Positions 34,372 to 43,900 of a stretch of 64,000 bases of DNA are shown here, piece after piece; the first letter of the stretch is position 1, and the number at the start of each line of letters is the position of its first letter. Where the stretch lies: contig NC_068344.1 in assembly GCF_014633365.1 (NCBI RefSeq), positions 33,106,670-33,170,669 of the forward strand, given 5' to 3'. This DNA is from Diospyros lotus (taxonomy: Eukaryota > Streptophyta > Magnoliopsida > Ericales > Ebenaceae). The notes beneath the pieces were generated by a model that did not search any database, had not been told where the DNA came from, and was given only the letters and a program-made list of their open reading frames with translations. The position numbers and the translations under genes were made by a program.

Positions 34372-35031
34372 ATGGAAGGCCAGTTAGTTCGTCGAATCAA
34401 AACCATATGTGTACTTTGTGGCTCTCAACTTGGGAGTGATATTTGTTACGCACTTGCAGCAAGCCAACTAAGCCAAAAATTAGGAGAGAAAAAGATTAAT
34501 TTGGTATATGGAGGGGGAAGTCGTGGGTTGAATGGTTATGTTTCACAAGCTGCACTTTTTGGAAAATCATATGTGGTAGGTGTAATGCCAATCCCTTTGG
34601 CTGAACCACGTATTTCTGGGATTACACGCGGTCAACTTGTAGAAACGACTTCTATGTCTGAGCGCATGGCTTGTAAGATTTATCAGTCAGACGCTTTCAT
34701 CGCTTTACCAGGAGGTTTTGGTACACTTGAAGAAATCTTCTGTATAATCTCTTGGGCCAAGAGCAATCTGCATACCAAACCCATTGGACTTTTAAATGTT
34801 AACCATTTTTTCGATGGGTTGCTCTCTTTTATTGATCAGGCTGTGGACCAACAGTTCATTTCTCCTTCAGCAAGAAAGATTCTTATTTCTGCATCCACCG
34901 TCGAGGAGCTGCTAGAGAAATTACATACTTATGTTCCACAACACGATCCTTATGAGCCTCGGATAGATTGGTCTAAGGCAATCAAAAACAAGCGGCAAAA
35001 AGGTTCGATTAATTTAGAATTATCCCTGTAA
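34372..35031 (+). CDS. LOG: LONELY GUY-type cytokinin riboside 5'-monophosphate phosphoribohydrolase
   Basis: An intact, intronless 219-residue frame, the usual LOG length. It has the LOG fold signatures ICVLCGS (residues 12-18), LVYGGGSRGLNG (44-55), VGVMP, the catalytic PGGFGTLEE (113-121, family PGGxGTxxE), the conserved Arg98 of the M-x-x-R segment, and GLLNVNHFFDGLLSFIDQAV. LOG enzymes release active cytokinin bases from their nucleotide monophosphates in one step, in cytosol and nucleus. The Lys that usually follows Arg98 is Met here. Host LOG genes have several introns, so an intronless copy inside an LTR element, on the gag-pol strand, points to capture through RNA. An open frame in a young element suggests it was under selection or captured recently. 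Confidence 0.93.
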   Translation: MEGQLVRRIKTICVLCGSQLGSDICYALAASQLSQKLGEKKINLVYGGGSRGLNGYVSQAALFGKSYVVGVMPIPLAEPRISGITRGQLVETTSMSERMACKIYQSDAFIALPGGFGTLEEIFCIISWAKSNLHTKPIGLLNVNHFFDGLLSFIDQAVDQQFISPSARKILISASTVEELLEKLHTYVPQHDPYEPRIDWSKAIKNKRQKGSINLELSL

Positions 35032-35032
35032 G

Positions 35033-35223
35033 GCAAGTCTATGATAAGATGGCTGAGTAAGGAGTACTTTTTGTACTCTTGAGACGCATCTCCTATGACT
35101 TGTACAAAATTTCTTTTCTTGTGTTCTTAAAAATAAAAAAAAATAAAAAAACTGTGGAATGTTGTTAGGCGAGTCTATGATAAGATGGCTGAGTAAGGAG
35201 TACTTTGTACTCTTGAGACGCAT
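35033..35223 (+). repeat. Duplicated GAGTAC...GTACTC hairpin motif downstream of LOG
   Basis: Two copies (35033-35089 and 35168-35223) share CTATGATAAGATGGCTGAGT and then GGAGTACTTT..GTACTCTTGAGACGCAT, which can form a short stem. A related sequence lies inside the Cys-rich gene at about 34004-34054 (CTGAGTAAGGAGT ... ACTCTTGAGACGCAT), so part of that gene, or its source, was copied into the 3' region. Confidence 0.75.
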
Positions 35224-35387
35224 TCTGTTTATCTTATGACTTGTATGAAATTTTTATTTTGGTGTGAAAATATAAAAATATATATATATGGTATGCTCAT
35301 TTGTTTGTTTTGAGTTTTAGCAGTTCACAGTAAATCTATGGACTTATGGAGTTACAGGTATTCCTAACAACCCTATTTTATTACTGC

Positions 35388-35404
35388 AATTCAAGTTGGG
35401 GGGA
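35388..35404 (+). other. Internal PPT-like motif 2
   Basis: AATTCAAGTTGGGGGGAG, followed by GTAAGGTATATTTATGAATT, matches motif 1 and its downstream flank (GGTAAGGTGTACTTAGGAATT at 33036). The pair marks a larger duplicated segment on either side of the two passenger genes. Confidence 0.55.
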
Positions 35405-36870
35405 GTAAGGTATATTTATGAATTATCTGGTCTATGTTTAACTGTGAATTTGCAATTGCATGCTTGTAGTTTTGTGTGAATTAAAAAAAATAAAAAAAAA
35501 ATGTGTGTGCTTTAAATAATGTTATCCCTAAAGCTTTGGAATTGTACACTGATAGCCAGTTGAATTTGCAATATGAATCATGAATGCATTAATTTCTTAT
35601 TTGAAAACGTATATGTATGGAATTAGAATAGATGATTTGCATGCATCGGGTGTTCAATAATTAGAAATTGGTTTATCTGTCATAAAGTCAAAGGCAATGG
35701 TAATTAGCTGATTAGCACACTGCATGATCCCTCAACAGAAGTAGAGACTATTACCCGAGTGAGTGTTTGAGCCTGATAATCGTTACTTTTGAGTGAAATA
35801 ACACTTACTCTAAATATGCTTTATTGTTTATCTCATCTTTTCAATAGCTTCAAAGCATCAATTAGCTTTGAATGTCTAGTATGATAGCGGATGAATTTGG
35901 CTGGTTTCAAACTCTGAATTAGTTGACTGAGTAACATTGTTTTATAGAAGTATGATAGGGGGAGCAATTTCTTTCAATTTGGGCTTATTAACCTTTTTCT
36001 TTCTTTACATTAACCTCCATTACTAGCCCATTTGAGCTGTTCCTAGCACAATTTCTTTCCTTACCTTCGTCTAAACCTATAACCATATGAAGTTTGTCCA
36101 ACCTGGTGTGTTTCTAGGAATCAGTCTATCTCGGTATTTTCATATAAAAAAAAAAAAAAAGAAAAAAAAAAGAAAAAAAAAAAAGAAAAGAAAAAGGGAA
36201 GTTCTCTTAGCTTTTCAGCATGAGTGTTTCAAAATAAATGCTAAAAAAAAAAAAATATGTCTAATTTGAGATTAGTGCTAAAAAAAAAAAAAAAAAAAAA
36301 AAATCCTGACACACCATTTGCACACTTTACCCTTTTCTTTGACAACCCGTATTAACCTCATAGCCCCATTACAACCCAGTTTGGTCCCTCTTGATGCTAT
36401 AAATCATGTGATCTCAAGATTCGAGTTCGGAGTAGGGAATTCTGTTTAAATTCAGAAGTTATTTATCTATGGCATTATTCCAGTCATGAAGCTATGTTAA
36501 TTTCCCTGTTCTTTCATGAAAATACGTTCTTTGTATTTGGGATGACACCGAGTTTGAACTTGTTATACATTTACTCTTATAACGGTGCACCCCCTTGTGT
36601 GTACACCTGAGGAATCGTTTTATTAGAGGGAAAATCCACAGTAAGATTTAAAGTCAAAACTTCGAGGGAGTAAATCTGTGTATTGATCATCCTGATTGCC
36701 ATTCCTAAGATTGTATGACCTTTAACCATAAATCTAATTTTGAATGTTCGACTTATTTTGAATGTTCTACTCTACGCATTTTGGTTTCGAATTTGAAATT
36801 TTTATATTCATGCAAGTATTGCGATTAGATCATGGCTGGTGTATAATCTAATTGCTAAGGGACTAGCAAT
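35405..36870 (+). other. Non-coding 3' region of the LOG-bearing element
   Basis: No coding region recognised. It contains A-rich runs at about 36147-36195, 36243-36255 and 36280-36303, interrupted by G. It belongs to the long untranslated region typical of Athila/Tat elements. Confidence 0.6.
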
Positions 36871-36887
36871 ATTCAAGTTGGGGGGTG
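36871..36887 (+). other. Polypurine tract before the 3' LTR
   Basis: ATTCAAGTTGGGGGGTG ends directly at the TGATGAGGG start of the 3' LTR and is the expected plus-strand primer. Confidence 0.85.
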
Positions 36888-38440
36888 TGATGAGGGTCAA
36901 TATTTCCGATATCCTAATGAATTATATCCCTATTTTGGCTTTATAATTATGCTTAAAATAAATAATTATTTGCATTATATATTATTACATGATGAAGCAA
37001 GAAAGCTGTCTTCTACAATTAATTAGGGGCATAAATAGAAGACGTTGGATTACCCATTATTGTTGCTCAAAATCATGGGCCAACTATGGAGTCTAGAGGA
37101 TGTTTCATGTGCACTTGGCCCAACAATCAAATAGAATCCAACATAAGACAAGCCCAAGCCCAAGCTCAAGCCCAACACAAGGAAGGTCCAAGCCCAAGCC
37201 CAACACAAAGAAGGCCCAAAACCCAAAAACATGAAAAGCCCAAGTCCCACAAATAGGATGACATCATCGCTTACATCATGGGATATGATGACATCATCGC
37301 TTACATCATGGGATAGGATGACATCATCGCTTACATCATGGGATAGGATGACATCATCGCTTACATCATGGTTAAAATGACATCATCGCTTACATCATCA
37401 ATTAGATATTTTGTATTATTAAATTATATAATTAAGTGGTTTCCATTACATCTTTTAGCCTATAAATAGAGCACTTAGGTGCACTTGTAAAGGGGATGAT
37501 TCTTGAATGAAATTTTAGTTGTTTTAATTGCTCTTGTTCTTTTTTATTTTCTCTTGCAAATCTTACTTCTTCTTTTTCTTATTTAAATTCTTATGTCATT
37601 TATTGTTACTTTATTATCCACCGCCTAAATGGTCGGTTAATTTCTGCCTTTAAATTCTTGCAATTTCAATTATTATCTTTCAATTATATACCGCCTATAT
37701 GGTCGGTCAAAATAGTCTTTCAATTATTGTCTTTAAATTATATACCGCCTATATGGTCGGTTAAAAAATAGTCTTTTAAATACTGTCTTTTAATTCCCGT
37801 CATTTAAATTCCTGCCAATTTATTTTAAAAATGGAAATGAGTAGCTAAATCTAATCTTGGGTTAAGGCGAGGACAGTGTCCAATGTTTTTGAATCTCAAG
37901 ATAAGCCAAACCTCGATGAATGCAAGATTTACCTGAGTTAAACTCGAGTTGAGTGTATAAATGATTTTGTGAGTTTGGATTGGGTCATCATCCTAACTTA
38001 GAACTCTCATGCCATGTATGAAAGTTGCTAGAATTGGAGATGAGATATACCCAAGCTCAGACGATCAGATCATAGTCTCTAGTATAATAAAATTTACAGT
38101 GATATCTTAACCCAGAACCATCATATCATGTATGAGGGTTGCTTAGCTAAGAATCATTCGTATCTTGAATTATAACTACGAAACGATCATCTGTTTATTT
38201 CAGATTAATATTGCTGTTTAAATTACTATAAGAGATTTATAAGGCATTGGTTCTGAACTCGCCTCAACCCAAGACCTTTTTAATATTCAAAAAAAAAAAA
38301 AAACCTTTTCACAATCAGGAAAACTTAGCTCTCTTTGGATAAATCAACCCGAATGAACCATTCTTTTGTTAAATAAACCTCCCAGTGAATCGACCCGGAC
38401 TTGTCCGGAATTTATATTTGTGCTACAACTACACTCACAC
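36888..38440 (+). repeat. 3' LTR of the LOG-bearing element, 3'-truncated
   Basis: It starts TGATGAGGGT and matches the 5' LTR nearly base for base up to ACTACACTCACAC at 38440, where hAT sequence begins. The last roughly 88 bp present in the 5' LTR (27003-27090) are missing. It has five instead of four 30-bp U3 units (37256-37399) and a TATA box at 37461. Confidence 0.9.
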
Positions 38441-39306
38441 TGCTAAAACATTTGAGTTTGTATTTATTTTGTTGTTGATGCATGAAGTGTTGGAAAAGTT
38501 TGATATTTTGTGTCAAGCATTGCAAATGAAAGATCAAGACATTTTGAATGCAATGGATTTTGTCTCAAGTACACAGCTTTTTCTTCAAGAGATGTAATGA
38601 TGATCGGTTGGAAAGTTTTATATGGTATGTGGAGCAATTTTGTAGAAGTCATGATGTTGATGTGCTAGAATTAATTGATTGCTATATGGATGGTATAAGA
38701 CGTTCTTGTCAACAAAAAAATAATATTACAGTGGAGGACTATTATCACTTTCAGATATTCAATGTTGTAATAGATTTTTAGTTGATGGAGTTGAATATTA
38801 GATTTATACAGAAAATAATAAAACTTCTTAAGCTATGCGAGACTTTAAACCCTACTGATGGTTTCAAATCATTCTCTATAATTGCTATTTGTCGTCTAGT
38901 CGATGAATTTTATCCTTCAAATTTTAATAAAGAATAGATAAAAGATTTGAGGAGACATTTGGATCATTACAAGTTTGATGTATTTCAGCATTTGTAGTTT
39001 CATAATCTTAATTTTCTTGCTCAATTATGTCGGATGTTGGTTGAAATGAAGAAGTCATATAATTATTTCTTGATTGATAGATTGATTCGTTTAGTGTTGA
39101 CTCTTTCAATTTCTATAGCAACAACATAATGAGCTTTTTTAAGGATGAAACTCATTAAAATATTACTTTGCAATAAAATGGAGAATAAATTTCTAGCAAA
39201 CACGATAATTATCTATATTGAGAAGGAGATTGCTCTTGGTATTGATACAAAGGTTCTTATTGACAAGTTTAATTTTTTGGAGAATCATATATTGCGTCTT
39301 AAGTAG
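38441..39306 (+). pseudogene. hAT transposase, C-terminal half (ZMYM1-like)
   Basis: A broken frame with segments LMHEVLEKFDILCQALQMKD, DILNAMDFVSSTQLFLQ, IDCYMDGIRRSCQQKNNITV, LCETLNPTDGFKSFSI and the C-terminal block EKEIALGIDTKVLIDKFNFL. This is the end of plant ZMYM1-like (DUF4371) hAT transposases with their dimerisation region. Several TAG/TAA codons and a frameshift near 38595 inactivate it. It lies just right of the retrotransposon and ends about 200 bp before the hAT terminus. The matching N-terminal half is found only in hAT copy 2 (61508-62140). Confidence 0.8.
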
Positions 39307-39504
39307 TTTTTTAAGGTATTTGTATTTCATTTTTTTGATATTTTTTGTTATTTTGAACTTTCTTTTTTAAGTTAATGAATTATTTTAAATATGTATGTAA
39401 AGTTCAATAAACTCTCATTTTTGTTTTTTTCTCCTATTGATGAAGTTTACGATGGAAATTTTTTTTTGAAGCCCCCAAGTAAAAAATTCAAGATCTGCCC
39501 CTAG

Positions 39505-40110
39505 CCATGATCAAGGAATTAAGATAATAATTATCACCGATGCCAAAGTATTGGAGTTTATAGTTGGCTTTGCTGATATTCATCATAGCGTTATATGAAA
39601 GGGATCTGAGATTTCCAATTGAATCAAGTAATTGGCTGATGTGAACTGTTGGAGTTCATAAATCTGGGAAAGTTACCAATGAGAGTATTGTTAAAGCATA
39701 GGTGGCAGTTGGAATATTCTATTAGGGATTTGTCCATGCAATTCACACCCTTCAAGATCTAGGGATGTTAAAGAATTGATTTCGAGGAAGGAAATATGTA
39801 ACAAGCAATTCAAATCCGTTTTTCTTGAATCTCAAACCATCATTATAAGAGTTGGAGATGAAGTAACTGTGTCAGGTAAGAAAGTTCCATTGGGATTTTT
39901 TTTTAAAAACTGAGGAGATGAGTAGGAAATTAACCGACGGGTTGAAGGTGAAACAAAGCACATGCAGCTCTGCTGTGGGCAGCAGCAGCAATAGCAGCAT
40001 CCCAACAAGTGATGTGAAAGAAGCAGATGAGATAGAAGAAGAAAGCACTACTACTGTTACTGTTACATAAAGTATTGTTTTTTTATGTTCTTCACCCAAC
40101 GCCAACGGCA
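39505..40110 (-). pseudogene. LRR receptor-like protein relic A, N-terminal part
   Basis: On the minus strand it begins with a signal-peptide-like region (LLLLLLPTAELHVLC). It then follows the RLP gene at 49798-50839 through the segments equivalent to RFKKTGFQLL, CELHGQ, LTGNFPKF and SIGNL, with stops, frameshifts and a large central deletion. It ends in NYKLQYFGIG...NYYL at the hAT target site. It continues at 24339 beyond the hAT insertion. Confidence 0.75.
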
Positions 40111-40932
40111 TCTCTTCTTCCAGTATTTTTTGCTATACTTTGAAGATTACGTAAATTCTGAAAAATTGAAGTGATTCTAATGAAGCTATTCTTCATGATG
40201 AAAAGACTCATGCATGCCTTTGACAAAACTTATAAAAGAAATTACATATTAACAACCCATTGTTTCATACAGTTCACACTACCAAGAAAAAGTTGTAAAA
40301 AGGAAAACAAATATAAAACAACATACTGACATAAATATATATTGTTAAGCACCAATCTAAACTCCTTGAAACGGAAAAAAAAAGGAAGAAAAATTAATCA
40401 AAGGTTCAAGATTTGGTGTTATAATATTTTGATTTTGTGATTATATTCAACATAAAAATGATAAAACAATTCTCATGCCCTTGATTTCATCTTCAGAAAA
40501 TGAAGCCACTGTTGCATCCACAAGCTCCATTAATCCACTCAGTTTGCTTTCATCTCAATCAATGTCTGTCATCATGTACAACACAAAGATGTTAAAATCT
40601 TTTTAAAGTGAGTGAAAAACCAAATCGTTAGCTGTTTTAAAGAAAATATACATCTCTTAATATAAAGATTCAAATTATAGTTAATCAAATATTAACAACT
40701 AAGTCAGTGTTCAACTCAAAGTTAAACAAAACTTGCAAAACCAAAGTAACTTTAACATCAGAAGTAGAGTAGATGTATAATCTCAGGTCTTGATGTAAAA
40801 TTCTGCACGTTGAAGTTCATTGCAACACTAGCAACTAAATTAGTAAGGTAAATGAAATCCTTTCCCTGTAACATTTCCACATTCGTGTTGATATTAAGAC
40901 TGAAGTTTCATAGTACTGACCAAGAAAATCTT
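40111..40932. other. Intergenic DNA between RLP relic A and the RLP gene
   Basis: AT-rich, with no supported gene. On the minus strand it includes the 3' untranslated region of the RLP gene ending at 40933. Confidence 0.6.
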
Positions 40933-43900
40933 TTACCTTCCATAATTTCTCCTGCATTTGCGGCCCTGACCCTGAGATTTCTTCTTCTGCCACTCCCTGC
41001 ATTTGTTTTCTGCACCTTCAATCATCCTCATAACCCCTCTGGGTTTTCCTGTAGAGAACATTAAATATCCTATAACGAGACCCAGTACCAATCCACACCC
41101 GTAACCTGACAGTATGACTCCCCAGTCGAAACCATCTGAAGATTGTGAATCCTTTTCTTTTGCTGGCTGGGGTGCATCAGGATTGCTGCATGACTTCGAC
41201 ATCGGTCGTCCACATAAGCCCAAGTTTCCAACATAAGAATCGTTTGAGAATGTATCAAATTGTGGTCCTTGAGGTATTCGTCCAGCTAGTTGATTATGCG
41301 AAAGGTTTAGAACTCCAAGAGAATTTAAGGCTGTTAGCTGTTTCGGGATCTCCCCGACAAGCTTATTGGAAGAGAGGTCTAACCATTCAATCTTTGTCAA
41401 TTTTCCAAGAGACTTCGGTATGCGCCCTGTAAGGCTGTTGTGAGATAAGTTCAACCCTCGAACTGAAGTTAGCTTTCCAATTATCTCTGGAATTTCTCCT
41501 TCAAATTTGTTTCTCGATAGATCAATGGCTATGAAAATGGTCAACACTCTCTCCATTTCAAGCACTGAACCTTTGATCACCATGGTCAAGGAATCAAGAT
41601 AATAATCAGAAGTATTTTGGCCAATGTATTCGAGTGTATAGTTGGCTTCGCTGATGTTCATCATAGCAGTAAAATTTCTAAAATATGTTGTTGGTAGTGG
41701 ACCAGTGAAACAATTTTCTGACAAATCCATAACTCGCAAGCTGGGGAAGGGATATTTAGTCTTGGAGATTGAAATGGGTCCATGGAATCTGTTGGCTCTC
41801 AAGGTAAGAACTCGCAAATTTGTCAAATTTTCCAACCAGTGTGGGTACTTATCAGAGAAATTGTTTCTTCCGAGATCTAGCACGCTTAGGTATGTGCAAT
41901 TGACTAAAGATTTCGGCACTGGTCCTTGGAATCCATTGCCATTAAGTTTGATAGTTTCCAAGTGATTATGTCTCACAAATGTGTCAGGGACAATCCCGGA
42001 AAAGTTATTGCTTCCCAAATCAAGAACAACTAATTCATTGAGGTTTCCCACACATTTTGGAATCACACCACTGAAGTTATTATTTGACACATCAAGAGCC
42101 CTGAGGGCATTTTGACTGCAGAGCATGTCGAAGTTTAAGTCACCACTAAAGTTATTTGATGAGATAATCAGATGGGTAAGCACTTCGAGTTTGAACGTTG
42201 AACTCCCAAGTGTACCAGTTAGCGTGTTGTGCTCCAGATTTATGAATTTCAGTGAACTGGAATTTATCTCATTTACGTGTCCCGTGAGCATATTGTGATT
42301 TAGCTGCAAGGAAGACAAAGTTGGCAAAGCAAATAACCAAGGTGGAATTGTACCGGTGATACAGTTATGATCTAAGGATAAATATTGTAAATTGGATAGT
42401 CCGATTAATCGTGAAGGAAGAGGACCTGTGAAATGATAACTCCCGATCAGATTTTGTTAGATTTTCATTGAAGTAAGAAAATTCAATCATTCACTAAGCA
42501 AATGAATGAAACATTATGTCATTACACTAATTGAGTCATAAATAAAATATATATATTTATTTTAAAATACTAAAAAATATAAAATTTCTAAATATTAAAT
42601 TCATGATTTATCATATTATACATTCCACTCTAGTCTATTTTAGTCCTTTGTGCGTTTAGATCTTCTATCCTTGTTCATTAGGGTTTTCCTCCTTTATTGA
42701 GGGTGTGATTTCCTTTTGGTTGTTTGGTGCGGGGTATGTTTTGCCTGCGTTTAATTTGTAGGTTTGGCCTTTTTTTTAATATAATTCTTACTTACAAAAA
42801 AAAAAAATCTTAATATAAAATTAGACTAACTGATGATCTAATTGTGACATATTTAAGATTAATTTTTTAAATCTATACCTATTTGTATATGTAAATAACA
42901 TCACAAATGAAAATATACACATACATATATATATATATATATATATGATAAACTCATAAACTCGAATCGGTAAATTTGGACTGATAAACTCGTGAATTAG
43001 GTCTGATTCTATAAAAATCTAATTCTACAAGTGAGTTGACTCGTTTTATATCTCATGACTCGTCAACTTATACGAATTAACTCACGATTTTAACAACAAT
43101 GAACATATTGTAACTTACATGCAAGGCATTCAAAATTGGCAAAGTAAATAACCCAGATAGAATTGTACCGGTGATATAGTTATGATCCAAGGCTAATGTT
43201 TGCAAATAATTGGGTAGTCCGGTTAATTGTGAGAAAAGAGGACATGTGAAATGATAAATCCCAATCGGATTTTGTTAGATTTGCATTGAAGCCAGAGAAT
43301 TAAATCATTCACTAAGCAAATGAATGAAACATTATACGATAATACTAATTAAGTCATAAATAAAAAATATATATTTATTTTAAAATATTAAATAATATAA
43401 AATTTCTAAATATTAAATTCATAATTTATTATTAATTCTTCATTCATCCATTCATAATTAAAATTTCAAACGACAAACATTACCATCATCATCAACAAAT
43501 ATTGTTAAATAAAAATAAAAAATATTATTAAATTTTTATATTATGTCATTACACTAATTAAGTTATCAATATCAAAAAGATATATTTGTTTCTTGCTAAT
43601 CATCAATCTTAATATAAAAGTAGTTCATCTCTCATGCGATGCATGAAAGTTCATATGTATTAAATTTATTTAAAATTAACAACCTTACAACCATAAATTC
43701 CATCTAGACGTTTCAAGAACTACATATTTTTCATAAACTAATAATTAATTTAATATATGATAAATATAAATAGATTATATAAAATAATAAATAATATGAC
43801 AACATATAATAAATTAGTAACATAAATAATAAAAAATATAAAACATAATAAAATTTTCAAAAGAAATATGACAACATATGATAAATATAAATAGCCTATA

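Larger units (their letters stand above)
25465..38440 (+). mobile_element. Young Ty3/gypsy (Athila/Tat-like) element carrying LOG and a Cys-rich gene
   Basis: Near-identical LTRs (25465-27090 and 36888-38440) flank a tRNA-Asp primer-binding site, a single-frame gag-pol with one internal stop, a passenger region of about 4 kb with two intact genes, and a polypurine tract. Over the shared 1.5 kb I noticed about five base differences, a 30-bp repeat-unit gain and a 12-bp loss between LTRs, so the insertion is recent. The 3' LTR lacks its last roughly 88 bp and joins hAT sequence without a target-site duplication, which implies a deletion at that junction. The large size, the tRNA-Asp primer and sequence downstream of pol are typical of the Athila/Tat group; the lineage is an inference. 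Confidence 0.9.
24355..39504 (+). mobile_element. hAT transposon copy 1, split by an LTR retrotransposon
   Basis: The left part (24355-25464) begins GGGCGGATCCAGCCCA. The right part (38441-39504) ends GATCTGCCCCTAG, the inverted counterpart of the CAGGGGCGGATC end seen in copy 2. The right flank CCATGATC (39505-39512) and the left flank of copy 2, CCATGGAC, both derive from CCATGGTC, still present at this place in the uninterrupted RLP gene (near 41580). This gives an 8-bp duplication as expected for hAT. The interior holds a hAT transposase C-terminal remnant. The middle was replaced by the retrotransposon at 25465-38440. The left terminal bases were altered by a local rearrangement. Confidence 0.85.

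Noticed and set aside
36130..36303. Poly-A stretches as retrogene tails
   Set aside because: No gene body precedes them and they are interrupted by G; they look like simple repeats of the element's 3' region.
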